In this document: positions 25,490 to 33,498 of the stretch, one piece after another
Layout of the letters: the number at the start of each line of letters is the position of its first letter
Position numbering within the stretch: position 1 is the first letter of the stretch
Source: Psychrobacillus mangrovi
GTDB lineage: Bacteria > Bacillota > Bacilli > Bacillales_A > Planococcaceae
Assembly (NCBI RefSeq): GCF_037104765.1
Contig: NZ_JBAWSY010000003.1
Coordinates: forward strand, 186,001 to 250,000
Direction: 5' to 3'
DNA length: 64,000 nt
Made by a program: the position numbers and the translations under genes
Notes under the pieces: model-generated
Seen by the model: the letters and a program-made list of their open reading frames with translations, nothing else
The model's database searches: none
Told to the model about the DNA's origin: nothing

Positions 25490-26953
25490 ATGGATGCTCT
25501 ACTTGAAACAATCGTTGGTTGGCTATGGGGATTACCACTAATTTTCACTGTTTTATTCGTCGGGTTATATTTCACCATTGGAAGCAAGCTATTCCAGTTC
25601 GGGTATTTACCTCATATCTTTAAATCTACCTTTGGTAAAGTATTTTCAAAGCGAGACAAGTCGAAAGATTCGAAAGGAATATTAACTCCATTTCAAGCGG
25701 TAAGTACAGCAATTGGTGGAAGTGTAGGAGTTGGAAATATCGGGGGAGTTGCTACAGCCATCGCAATTGGAGGTCCTGGAGCAGTTTTTTGGATGTGGAT
25801 TACAGCACTTCTTGGCATGATTACGAAAACCGTAGAAGTATCATTATCTGTTTACTACCGCAACACAGATGAAAAAGGAAATCCGTATGGCGGGCCAACC
25901 TATTACATGGAAAAAGGGCTTGGGGAAGAAAAGAAATTTAAATATTGGAAAGTGCCTGCCATTTTATTTGGTTTTGGAATCTTTACAACGTTTTTTATTA
26001 CGCTTCAAAATTATACTATTTCTGAAGCATTAAGCTCTTCCTTTAATATTGGCATGATTCCCGCTTCCCTTATTTATTTGACAATTATTTATATCATCAT
26101 TTACGGTGGAATCAAGCGTATTGGTGAAATTGCCTCTTTACTTGTGCCTTTCATGTGTATGTTTTATGTTATTGCTGGTCTATTTATTATTTTTAAAAAT
26201 TACTCCGAAATCATTCCTGTCTTTGGTTTAATATTTGACAGTGCATTTTCTGGTATGGCAGCTGTCGGCGGTTTTACTGGTGCGGCTATTGCTCAAGTAA
26301 TCCGTATGGGTGTAGCGCGTGCCGTGTATAGTAATGAAGCTGGATGGGGAACTTCACCAATGATTCACTCAACAGCGAAAACGGATCATCCTATTAAACA
26401 AGGTATGTGGGGAGCAGTAGAAGTTTTTGTTGATACGATGATTGTTTGTTCGATAACAGCTTTTACAATTATCATTACCGGTGTTTGGTCTTCTGGATTA
26501 GATGGGGCCGCATTAACATTGTCTGCGTTTGAAATCGGAATCGGTGAATTCGGTCGTTATATTATCACTATATCAATTTTCTTATTTGGGCTTACAACTT
26601 CTACCGGATGGTATACGTACTATGAAATCTTATTAAGACACATGTTTAAAGACGAGAAAAAGGTTACGCTAAAATATAAAATTCTAACCCTTTTCAAGTG
26701 GCTGTATCCAATTCCTGGTTCATTGATGGTTATTTACGCTGTAATGTATAATCTTCCAGGAAAAGCAGTTTGGTATTTTGCGGACATAACTACTGCCATT
26801 CCGACATTTGTAAACTTAGTTGTTATATTATTTCTTAGTAAAAAATTCTTTGAATTACTTCAAGATTATAAGGCTAGATATTTAAATATTGGAGTAGTTG
26901 ACCCGAATTTTAGTGTCTTTTATGAAGATAAAGTGAAGAAAGGGAATAAGTAG
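25490..26953 (+). CDS. Sodium:alanine/glycine symporter (AGCS family)
   Basis: 487-aa membrane transporter with about 11 helices. Signature AGCS segments are visible: FQAVSTAIGGSVGVGNIGGVATAI near residue 65, MWITALLGMITKTVEV near 100, NPYGGPTYYMEKGLG near 130, and YSNEAGWGTSPMIHSTAKTDHP near 280. I use ATG 25490, 9 nt after AGGGGAGG; TTG 25484 is too close to that site. It is in one unit with the upstream amidohydrolase and ends in a terminator. Specificity (alanine, glycine or another small amino acid) cannot be told from sequence. Confidence 0.9.
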   Translation: MDALLETIVGWLWGLPLIFTVLFVGLYFTIGSKLFQFGYLPHIFKSTFGKVFSKRDKSKDSKGILTPFQAVSTAIGGSVGVGNIGGVATAIAIGGPGAVFWMWITALLGMITKTVEVSLSVYYRNTDEKGNPYGGPTYYMEKGLGEEKKFKYWKVPAILFGFGIFTTFFITLQNYTISEALSSSFNIGMIPASLIYLTIIYIIIYGGIKRIGEIASLLVPFMCMFYVIAGLFIIFKNYSEIIPVFGLIFDSAFSGMAAVGGFTGAAIAQVIRMGVARAVYSNEAGWGTSPMIHSTAKTDHPIKQGMWGAVEVFVDTMIVCSITAFTIIITGVWSSGLDGAALTLSAFEIGIGEFGRYIITISIFLFGLTTSTGWYTYYEILLRHMFKDEKKVTLKYKILTLFKWLYPIPGSLMVIYAVMYNLPGKAVWYFADITTAIPTFVNLVVILFLSKKFFELLQDYKARYLNIGVVDPNFSVFYEDKVKKGNK

Positions 26954-26962
26954 AGAACATTT

Positions 26963-26995
26963 AAAACCGCAAAGATTAGACTTTGCGGTTTTTTC
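26963..26995 (+). terminator. Terminator after the AGCS symporter
   Basis: AAAACCGCAAAG and CTTTGCGGTTTT around ATTAGA, followed by TT. Perfect 12-bp stem. Confidence 0.88.
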
Positions 26996-27126
26996 ACAAT
27001 TAATTATTCATATTCGACAAACATGGACTATGTTCATTTGGCATATCTGGCATTAGGGCAAGGGAATAGTTTTCCCCAATCTATGCCTAGTTTTCAAAAG
27101 CTTTTAATGTGCATTATCTCGTACAA

Positions 27127-27960
27127 TCACGCTAAAGTTTTTGCCTTTGTTGTTCTCTTTCTTGTTGCGGGCTTTTTCTTTTTCGTTTTATCCAGGGAAG
27201 CTTGTAGAGCGGACATTAAATCTGTCACATTGGAAGGGGCAACAGGTTGTTTTTCATCTGTTGCGGTCACTATTTGATTGCCAGATTTCTTTTCCTCAAT
27301 TAATTCCATTAGAGCGGTTCGATAATCATCAGTATACTTTTCAGGTGCGAATGTTGTTGTTAACTGATCGACCAATAATAAAGCCGTTTCGAGCTCCCGT
27401 TGAACAACATTTTCTTCACTAGGGATATTAGGGACATCTTGAACGCTTCTAACTTCGTCCGGATAATGTATCGTTTCCATCAATAGTGTCTCTTTATATA
27501 CTCGAACTATCGCCAACTGCTCTTTGGATCTAATAATAATTTTCGCTACGCCAATTTTTCCTGACTCGAGTAAAGCCTTTCTTAAAAGGGAGTAGGCTTT
27601 CCCTCCACCGCTATCTGGTGCCATGAAATAACTACGTTCAAAATAAATAGGGTCTATTTCTTCTAACTTAACAAAGTCGATTATTTCTACCGCTTTATCC
27701 TCATTTTCTCTTTTTAATTTCTCCAGTTCTTCTTCATCCAAAATGACAAATTTATTTTTGGAGTATTCATATGCTTTTACAATATCTTCGCTTTTTACTT
27801 CTTGTTTACACCCTTCACAAACTTTTTGATAACTAATAGGTGTATGACATTCTTTATGGAGTTGTCTCAATTTAATATCTTTGTTTTCTGTTGCAGTGTG
27901 AAGCTTAATTGGGATATTAACTAATCCAAAACTAATACTTCCTTTCCAAACTGTATGCAT
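27127..27960 (-). CDS. ku: Bacterial Ku protein
   Basis: 277-aa Ku homodimer subunit that binds DNA double-strand ends for non-homologous end joining. The Ku core begins HTVWKGSISFGLVNIPIKLHTAT; later IDPIYFERSYFMAPDSGG and the dimer region LRKALLESGKIGVAKIIIR are conserved. The C-terminal tail is lysine/arginine-rich (KTKKKKPATRKRTTKAK), as in Bacillus Ku, and probably aids DNA binding. The start is the third codon of a longer frame (27966), because GGTGA then has proper spacing. It is divergent from ligD, unlike B. subtilis ykoV/ykoU where the genes are also adjacent. Confidence 0.93.
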   Translation of the reverse strand: MHTVWKGSISFGLVNIPIKLHTATENKDIKLRQLHKECHTPISYQKVCEGCKQEVKSEDIVKAYEYSKNKFVILDEEELEKLKRENEDKAVEIIDFVKLEEIDPIYFERSYFMAPDSGGGKAYSLLRKALLESGKIGVAKIIIRSKEQLAIVRVYKETLLMETIHYPDEVRSVQDVPNIPSEENVVQRELETALLLVDQLTTTFAPEKYTDDYRTALMELIEEKKSGNQIVTATDEKQPVAPSNVTDLMSALQASLDKTKKKKPATRKRTTKAKTLA

Positions 27961-28074
27961 GTGCATTCACCACTTTTTCTTTTTCTTCTTACTATGCAAT
28001 CTTTTGTTTGTTTTTATGTATTAGGATTGCTAATTGTTCAAAAGCTAAGTAAAAAGAAAATGCAGGTGAAAAAG

Positions 28075-29901
28075 TTGAAACCAATGCTTTTAACAGATGC
28101 AACGGAAATTCCATTAGGAAAAGACTGGTTGTATGAAACAAAATATGATGGTTTCCGGTGCATTTTAGAGTGGGAAAGTGAACCAATACTTAAAAGTAGA
28201 AATGGAAAAATACTTAATTTGATGTTTCCGGAGATTATTGATTTTTGCCATAAAATGTATGAACAAATTAAATCTTACTTGCCTATAACACTTGATGGCG
28301 AATTGGTTCATTTGACGAATGATATTAATAGTAACTTTTCTGTTGTCCAATTGAGAGGACGAATGCGCAATAAGGATGTCATTCAAAACCATATGGAACA
28401 GTTTCCATGTCATTATATAGCTTTTGATCTCCTTGTTAATAAAGGAGAAGATCAATTCGATCTTTCGCTTACAAAGCGAAAACAACAATTGAAAAAACTA
28501 TTTCAAAAACTACATCTTCCTCTCTCCATAAATTATGAAAATGTACAGCGACTTCAGGCAATAGATGTTTACATGGATTATGAAAGCTTATGGAATCAAA
28601 TAGTGGTGAATAATGGGGAAGGGGTAATCGCAAAGAGAAAAAATAGTATGTGGATTAGTGAGAAGCGCACCGGTAACTGGTTGAAAATAAAAAACTGGAA
28701 ATTTGTTAGTGTAATTCTAACCAAATTTGATAAAAGTAATAATTTTTTTCATGGTGCTGTTTACTTGAACAAGGAGCTTGTGGAAATTGTCACTTTTCTT
28801 CACGGACTGAAGGAAGAAGAGTTAAAAACATTGTCAAAACTCTTTCAAACCAATGGGAAGAAAGTAAATAAAAATATTTGGGAAATAGAACCTTCCATAT
28901 GCGTGGATATAGCATGCATAGATTTTGATGGGAAAAGTTTAAGAGAACCAAGATTCCATCAATTTAATTTTGAAAAAGAACCACTTGATTGTCAGTGGCA
29001 GCACATGCAAAGACAACTATTTCCTTTACCTGAAAAGGTCACAATAACTCACCCGGACAAACCTGTTTGGCTGGCTAGTGGTGTACAAAAAGATGATTAT
29101 TTATTTTATTTGCAAAATATTTCATCCTTTATTCTTCCTTTTTTACGTGATCGACAACTTACAGTCATTCGTTATCCACACGGAGTTCCGGGTGAAAGTT
29201 TTTATCAAAAAAATTTCCCGGATACAGTTCCGGATTTTATTAAAACAGAACAGCTGGAGGATAATCGTTATGTGATGTGTAATGATGTGGAGTCTTTGCT
29301 TTGGCTTGGAAATCAGCTAGCGTTAGAATTACATATTCCTTTTCAGCCTATATATACTTCAAAACCGACTGAAATCGTATTTGATCTCGATCCTCCTTCA
29401 GTTAATGAGTTTTCCATGGCGGTTGAAGCAGCGTTAAGAATGAAAGCCATTTTTGATCATTTTGAGCTTCCATCTTTTGTTAAGACTTCTGGTGGTAAGG
29501 GGCTACAGATTTATATCCCATTACCTTTGAACGCGTATTCTTATGAAGATACGCGCGTGTTTACAAAGTTTGTTTGTGATTTTTTATGTGAGCAGGAACC
29601 ACAGTGGTTTACAACCGAACGCCTTAAAAAGAACCGTAAAAACAAATTGTACTTGGACTATGTACAACATCACGAAGGAAAAACGATTATTGCACCATAT
29701 TCTACTAGAGGAAACGAGCATGGCTTTGTTGCAACTCCATTAAAGTGGGAGGAAGTAAGTGACTCACTGAAACCAGATTTTTTTACCATCCCTTCTGTAT
29801 TAGAACGTATAAAAAAAATTGGCAATCCGTTTCGAGACATTCGTCAAGTAGTTGAGGAGCAAAAATTTGAAAAAGTTCTACATCAGATAAAAGAGGATTA
29901 A
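28075..29901 (+). CDS. ligD: NHEJ ATP-dependent DNA ligase-polymerase LigD
   Basis: 608-aa two-domain LigD with B. subtilis-type order (ligase, then polymerase/primase; no nuclease domain). The ligase nucleotidyl lysine lies in ETKYDGFR near residue 23, followed by TLDGELV, EGVIAKR and NWLKIK motifs. The C-terminal AEP polymerase has VIRYPHG, FDLDPPS (metal aspartates) and SGGKGLQIYIP. I place the start at TTG 28075, with AGGTGA just upstream; this reproduces the known N-terminus. The frame is open to 27955, but that would add a hydrophobic extension and overlap the divergent ku start; ATG 28060 is another option. It works with Ku in spore/stationary-phase break repair (family knowledge). Confidence 0.9.
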   Translation: MKPMLLTDATEIPLGKDWLYETKYDGFRCILEWESEPILKSRNGKILNLMFPEIIDFCHKMYEQIKSYLPITLDGELVHLTNDINSNFSVVQLRGRMRNKDVIQNHMEQFPCHYIAFDLLVNKGEDQFDLSLTKRKQQLKKLFQKLHLPLSINYENVQRLQAIDVYMDYESLWNQIVVNNGEGVIAKRKNSMWISEKRTGNWLKIKNWKFVSVILTKFDKSNNFFHGAVYLNKELVEIVTFLHGLKEEELKTLSKLFQTNGKKVNKNIWEIEPSICVDIACIDFDGKSLREPRFHQFNFEKEPLDCQWQHMQRQLFPLPEKVTITHPDKPVWLASGVQKDDYLFYLQNISSFILPFLRDRQLTVIRYPHGVPGESFYQKNFPDTVPDFIKTEQLEDNRYVMCNDVESLLWLGNQLALELHIPFQPIYTSKPTEIVFDLDPPSVNEFSMAVEAALRMKAIFDHFELPSFVKTSGGKGLQIYIPLPLNAYSYEDTRVFTKFVCDFLCEQEPQWFTTERLKKNRKNKLYLDYVQHHEGKTIIAPYSTRGNEHGFVATPLKWEEVSDSLKPDFFTIPSVLERIKKIGNPFRDIRQVVEEQKFEKVLHQIKED

Positions 29902-29919
29902 AATTACTCATAATTACCA

Positions 29920-29949
29920 TTGATTAAAAACGTATGTTCGGCATATAAT
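29920..29949 (+). promoter_or_regulatory. Promoter of the SOS-type operon
   Basis: TTGATT (29920-29925) and TATAAT (29944-29949), 18 bp apart. The LexA box abuts the -10. Confidence 0.65.
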
Positions 29950-29965
29950 AAGAACAAACGTTCTT
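29950..29965 (+). promoter_or_regulatory. LexA (DinR) operator
   Basis: AAGAACAAACGTTCTT contains GAAC-N4-GTTC, the Gram-positive SOS box (CGAAC-N4-GTTCG type), in an inverted repeat directly downstream of the -10. Repression by LexA and induction by DNA damage are inferred. Confidence 0.8.
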
Positions 29966-29979
29966 AAGGAGAGGTTAAT

Positions 29980-30201
29980 GTGAAGAAAGAAATTTCGAAG
30001 TACATGCGTTATGGACAATTACTAGATGTAATGTATCTATCGAGAAGTGGTGAGGTGACGAAAAGGCGAATAAAGGTTTTGAAGTTACAAGGAGAATCAT
30101 TTCAAGCGTATTGTTTTACTCGAAATGCAAAACGAACATTTCTTATGGGCAATGTTCTTGCATGCATCCCTGTCATTAACAGAGAGAAGGATGTTATCTA
30201 A
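29980..30201 (+). CDS. Short WYL-like domain protein, SOS operon
   Basis: 73-aa basic protein starting at GTG 29980 after GGAGAGG. The core (LLDVMYLSRSGEVTKRRIKVLKL...FQAYCFTRNAKRTFLMGNVLACIPV) looks like a stand-alone WYL domain without the usual N-terminal HTH. WYL domains bind ligand or nucleic acid in DNA-damage and defence regulators. The next gene's start overlaps its stop by a base, so the two are coupled. Function not known. Confidence 0.6.
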   Translation: MKKEISKYMRYGQLLDVMYLSRSGEVTKRRIKVLKLQGESFQAYCFTRNAKRTFLMGNVLACIPVINREKDVI

Positions 30202-30575
30202 TGTCTTCCTTTGATGATTTCATGCATGAAAAACTGGACTTATCGAAAGTGCAGGATAGAGGTTCTAAAAAGTGGGTGGCGATGATGTTGCCGGAACATC
30301 TCAAGCTTATTAGACAATATAATGACGACTCCAAAAAAATTCCTAAACCTGAATTAAATGAGTGGGATCTAGAAGCTATACAAGAATCAATCGAACTAGC
30401 GATGAAAAGGAATGTAGAAGTAAAACTCAAAATATGGAAAGCTGGTGAATTTACTATTTATGTTGGGAAGGTGATATGGGTGGACTTAAATCGAAGAGTA
30501 ATTGAAATGGAAGATACATTCCAATCATTCTCTTTGAGATTGGATGAAATAGTCGATATCACCGTATTAGAATAG
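30201..30575 (+). CDS. YolD-like family protein
   Basis: 124-aa protein with the YolD-like pattern: DRGSKKWVAMMLPEHLKLIRQ near residue 20, KKIPKPELNEWDLEAIQESI, and a beta-rich C-terminus (VEVKLKIWKAGEFTIYVGKVIWVD...). YolD-like genes are commonly paired with Y-family DNA polymerase UvrX/YqjW in Bacillus SOS operons; no such polymerase is adjacent here. It starts at ATG 30201, overlapping the stop of the WYL-like gene. Confidence 0.75.
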   Translation: MSSFDDFMHEKLDLSKVQDRGSKKWVAMMLPEHLKLIRQYNDDSKKIPKPELNEWDLEAIQESIELAMKRNVEVKLKIWKAGEFTIYVGKVIWVDLNRRVIEMEDTFQSFSLRLDEIVDITVLE

Positions 30576-30591
30576 AAAGAAGGTTCTTGCT

Positions 30592-30747
30592 GTGGATAAA
30601 GAGAAAAAAGAGGTAGAAATGAATGAGTTAATAGAAGAATTGATGAATCAATACCCACAACAAAATATAATGGATGCACTCAATTATTTATCCTCGTCTT
30701 TTCTAAACGAGGGCAAGAAAAATTCGAAGCAAAAATACAATACATAA
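30592..30747 (+). CDS. Small acidic/amphipathic protein (51 aa), third gene of the SOS operon
   Basis: ORF from GTG 30592 with AGAAGG 8-9 nt upstream. The product begins MDKEKKEVEMNELIEEL and has a helical NQYPQQNIMDALNYLSSSF middle with a lysine-rich tail. It follows the YolD-like gene by 16 bp and ends at the start of repeat B, whose left stem-loop may be its terminator. No known family recognised. Confidence 0.5.
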   Translation: MDKEKKEVEMNELIEELMNQYPQQNIMDALNYLSSSFLNEGKKNSKQKYNT

Positions 30748-31143
30748 AGGTCATTTAGGAATGACCCTTCAGGTTGTAGACAAAAGGAAGTTTGCTAATG
30801 GTCTCGTTAATTATTCTGATTTTTACTCACTTTCTATATACTCAAGATTATTTTTCCTGAGTATATAGAAATAATAAAGTAGCATTTTATTGGTTTGGAG
30901 AAGCGTCCGCTCGACTCCTGCGGGAAAAGCGAGACAGACGAGACCCTGCAGGAGCGTGTAATAGGAAGGAAGGCTAAGTGCGCCTCTTCCTGAGGCAACG
31001 CCTTCATGACCAACATCGTGTTGGCCCAAGCGGCTCGGCGCTCGCCCGCGGAAAGCGAGTGGTAAGCTTCGGAAAACCAGTATATCCTCTATAAAAATAA
31101 ATTCGAATTTGTCTACAGTCTGAAAGGTCATTTAGGAATGGCC
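30746..31143. repeat. GC-rich mobile-like repeat, copy B, flanked by a duplicated stem-loop
   Basis: A 21-bp direct repeat containing the hairpin GGTCATTTAGGAATGACC lies at 30746-30766 and 31123-31143 with one mismatch. Just inside are inverted ends: TTCAGGTTGTAGACAAA (30768-30784) and, reversed at 31108-31124, TTCAGACTGTAGACAAA (15 of 17 match). The GC-rich body (about 30895-31080; CTCGACTCCTGCGGGAAAAG, GGAAAGCGAGTGGTAAGC) matches the outer parts of copy A. No transposase frame is present; the ORFs crossing it are arrowheads of base composition. It reads as a non-autonomous element with a duplicated hairpin target. Confidence 0.65.
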
Positions 31144-31149
31144 TTTTTA
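31123..31149 (+). terminator. Right-hand duplicated stem-loop of copy B
   Basis: AAAGGTCATT and AATGGCCTTT around TAGG, followed by TTAAT. A stem with one G-T pair and a weak T-run makes it terminator-like. Confidence 0.6.
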
Positions 31150-31191
31150 ATATTACTTATTTCTCATTATGAAAAACATATTAAAATATGT

Positions 31192-31216
31192 GTTTAACTC
31201 GACTAGAGGTGGGAAT
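31192..31216 (+). promoter_or_regulatory. Sigma-B promoter of the KGG protein gene
   Basis: GTTTAA (31192-31197), 13-bp spacer, GGGAAT (31211-31216). It matches the general-stress sigma-B consensus (GTTTAA-N12-15-GGGWAW) and precedes a GsiB-like gene, a classic sigma-B target. Confidence 0.8.
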
Positions 31217-31269
31217 ATAAATAGTGAGCTTGATTACCAAGCTTTAAAAAATATGAAGGAGGAATTAAC

Positions 31270-31503
31270 ATGGCAAACAACCAGAACAATCGCAACAGAA
31301 ACAACAATGGAAACATGAGTGTCGAAGAAGCGGGACGTAAAGGTGGAGAAGCTACCTCCAGAAATCATGACAGAGATTTTTATGACGAAATTGGACAAAA
31401 GGGTGGAGAAGCTACCTCCCAATATCGAGATCGCGACTTTTATGAAGAAATCGGTCAAAAAGGCGGAGAAGCTCGGAGTAGACAGCGTAATAACGACGAT
31501 TAA
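31270..31503 (+). CDS. KGG-repeat general stress protein (GsiB-like)
   Basis: 77-aa highly hydrophilic protein. After an Asn/Arg-rich start it has three copies of the stress-induced KGG motif (GRKGGEATSRN, GQKGGEATSQ, GQKGGEARS) spaced by DRDFYDEI/DRDFYEEI. It resembles a short GsiB/LEA group 1 hydrophilin, likely disordered and protective in desiccation or stress. Ribosome-binding site GAAGGAGG precedes ATG 31270. The upstream sigma-B-type promoter supports stress induction. A strong terminator follows. Confidence 0.88.
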   Translation: MANNQNNRNRNNNGNMSVEEAGRKGGEATSRNHDRDFYDEIGQKGGEATSQYRDRDFYEEIGQKGGEARSRQRNNDD

Positions 31504-31563
31504 TGTGTGATGAACAATTAAAAACTAACAACTTAATAGATAAATAAAGTTATATTGTAACTC

Positions 31564-31607
31564 AAAGACAACCATAGTTGTTTTTCAACTATGGTTGTCT
31601 TTTTTTA
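31564..31607 (+). terminator. Terminator after the KGG protein gene
   Basis: AAAGACAACCATAGTTG and its perfect complement around TTTTT, then seven T: a 17-bp stem. Confidence 0.9.
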
Positions 31608-32178
31608 TGATTGAATAGATTATATTGGAGGATTGTTATGATCGGGATTTCAAGAAAATAGTAAGCACTCACCGAATAAAGAGGGAGAATAGCGACCGAA
31701 ATTGCATCTTCGGGAGCTTACAAGATTAAATAGGACAAAATTTATTCTCAAATTATCCATAATGCTATAAACAAGTCTTCAAAAGTTGCAGGAGGACGAC
31801 GGACAGACTATAGCCACAAGATTATCGAAAAAAGAGGGGAGGGGGGGGGGTTGGACTGAACCCCCCCCCCCCCTNNNNNNNNNNCAATCGCCAACAGTTT
31901 ATCTAAAAAAGTGGGGTGGGTCGTCAATTGCAGTCACGACCCTCCCCTCTTAAAAATCATACGGTAATGATGTAGCAAATGTCTGTCCACAGCACTCAGG
32001 AAACGATTGAAAACAGGTATTACCCAAAGAAAAAACTCAGTACATAAAGATTGAAATAATATAGAAAATGTTATATATTAATTCCTGTTGGAAAAAACAT
32101 GAAAAACATAGTTAGTCTCAAATTCTTATTATATATAAATTATTAATTTTGAGTTATAAGGAGAAGAACGAAGAGTAA
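31608..32178. other. Gene-poor stretch with an assembly gap
   Basis: No intact gene. A 35-codon open stretch just before the gap (about 31735-31840) reads IYSQIIHNAINKSSKVAGG then RRTDYSHKIIEKRGE, with a stop directly upstream; it may be the tail of a decayed gene. Ten N (31875-31884) mark an assembly break inside a G-run/C-run. Beyond it, AAGTGGGGTGGGTCGT and ACGACCCTCCCCTCTT (31905-31951) form an imperfect 16-bp hairpin. The remaining bases to 32178 show nothing recognisable. Confidence 0.55.
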
Positions 32179-32736
32179 ATGAACCATAAGTATACAGAGA
32201 AAAACCTTTGTGAATTGATAAATGCCACGATGCAATCAGTTGGGATGAATGTTCCATTAAAGCAAGATAACTCAGGAGTAAATATGAGTTATAACTTTAT
32301 CGGAGATTATGTAGGTTTTGATGCCGAACGATTAATAAAAGCAAAAGAGGAAATGCAAAAAACTATCTCACTAGAGTTATATATAAAAACCATAACAATG
32401 CACGAGCTAGGTCACGCCATTGATCGTAAAGCTCTATTAGCCACGTTAGACCGAACGATGGAAATTTTCGATGCGAAAAGAAATCATTCATTGTATGAGC
32501 TTTATAATAGTGTAGATTTACTTTCAATGATTATAGAAGAACATGAAATGAATATTATTTTTGAAGAAACCGCTTGGGAAAATGCACAAAAACTTAACCA
32601 AGAGTTTCAAGTTGTCGATGAGGAATGTTTTGAAGCTATCAAAAAATATAGCCTAGGAACATACAGAGAAATATACCAAGAAGACTTGTATTTATATGAA
32701 AAGCTTGTAGCAGAACACGCTATACAAATTGCTTAA
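32179..32736 (+). CDS. HExxH metalloprotease-like protein
   Basis: 185-aa soluble protein with a zinc-metalloprotease signature, MHELGHAID, near residue 75 and a downstream acidic helix (LSMIIEEHEMNIIFEETAWENA near 115) that could supply the third zinc ligand. No signal peptide or membrane segment, so cytosolic. ATG 32179 is preceded by AAGGAG at 32159, which is rather distant. I do not recognise the exact family. The two HExxH histidines and catalytic glutamate are intact, so activity is plausible. It stands alone beside an assembly gap in an accessory region. Confidence 0.65.
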   Translation: MNHKYTEKNLCELINATMQSVGMNVPLKQDNSGVNMSYNFIGDYVGFDAERLIKAKEEMQKTISLELYIKTITMHELGHAIDRKALLATLDRTMEIFDAKRNHSLYELYNSVDLLSMIIEEHEMNIIFEETAWENAQKLNQEFQVVDEECFEAIKKYSLGTYREIYQEDLYLYEKLVAEHAIQIA

Positions 32737-32741
32737 AATAA

Positions 32742-32778
32742 AATGCCAACCGGTCCTATAATCCAGTTGGCATTTTTT
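32742..32778. terminator. Bidirectional terminator between convergent genes
   Basis: AAATGCCAAC and GTTGGCATTT with inner CGG/CCA partial pairing, followed by T on the plus strand and preceded by A. It serves the HExxH gene and the phosphatase gene. Confidence 0.8.
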
Positions 32779-33498
32779 CTATTTATAAAAATGTAACCAT
32801 GCCTCATGTATACCTCCTGCAAAATGCTCAGTAGCCCGGTAAAGATAAGGATGATTCTCCATTTGAATAAGTTCCAGCTGGGCATTCCCTACTATGACAG
32901 ATGGGTGGCCCAAAGTAAGCATGTCTATATCATTTCCAGAGTCCCCTGCAATAAGAACTTTAACATCATCGTTTGCGTAATTTTGAAGAATATAAGATAA
33001 AGCCTCACCTTTTCCACTATTTTCGGGAAGAATATCTACATCCCGATTGGAACTATAAATAAGCTTATGCGGAATATTCTCTTCCACTAGAGCATTTTCA
33101 AACTGCTTTACGATTCCATCATTCTGATCGATGGTAAATGAAATTCTCTTTGTACTTGGAAGTGTTTGACGTTTAAGTGCAGGAAAAAAACTGGAAAGCC
33201 TGATAATACGTTCAGGATGCCAGTTCATAAGCATTTTTTTTTCCCATGTAGTATCTTCTGTAAGTTTTTCTGAAGAATATATTGCCGCACCAACATCTGT
33301 TATAAGAATGTCCGGCTTCGGTAAATTCTCTAAAGCAATTAAAGAAGTAGCAGATGTATAATGTCTACCTGTAATATAGACAAGTTCTACCTCAATCGAA
33401 GATTCTTCATAATGTTGCAATAATCTCTGAAGTGCCGATTGATCACCTACAAGTGTTCCATCGAGATCAGTTGCTAACATATATGGTTTTTTTCTCAC
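32779..33498 (-). CDS. HAD-superfamily sucrose-phosphatase-like protein
   Basis: 239-aa HAD phosphatase of the Cof/sucrose-phosphatase type. Motif I DLDGTLVGD (nucleophile and acid/base aspartates) is near residue 11, TGRH near 44, the lysine region NSGKGEALSYIL near 160, and motif IV GDSGNDIDML near 185. GTG start 33498 follows AGGTGGT. The upstream glycosyltransferase gene overlaps it by 32 bp, so both are made together. It should dephosphorylate the disaccharide-phosphate made by that enzyme (inference). Substrate may be sucrose-, mannosylfructose- or glucosylglycerate-phosphate type. Confidence 0.8.
   Translation of the reverse strand: MRKKPYMLATDLDGTLVGDQSALQRLLQHYEESSIEVELVYITGRHYTSATSLIALENLPKPDILITDVGAAIYSSEKLTEDTTWEKKMLMNWHPERIIRLSSFFPALKRQTLPSTKRISFTIDQNDGIVKQFENALVEENIPHKLIYSSNRDVDILPENSGKGEALSYILQNYANDDVKVLIAGDSGNDIDMLTLGHPSVIVGNAQLELIQMENHPYLYRATEHFAGGIHEAWLHFYK

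Noticed and set aside
27955..28074. N-terminal hydrophobic extension of LigD
   Set aside because: No ribosome-binding site, overlaps the divergent ku start; TTG 28075 with AGGTGA reproduces the known LigD N-terminus.
30823..31131. 102-codon minus-strand ORF over repeat B
   Set aside because: Low-complexity composition from the repeat body, no ribosome-binding site, no counterpart in other copies.
31319..31510. 63-codon ORF overlapping the KGG protein in another frame
   Set aside because: Shadow caused by the internal repeats of the KGG gene; no own ribosome-binding site.
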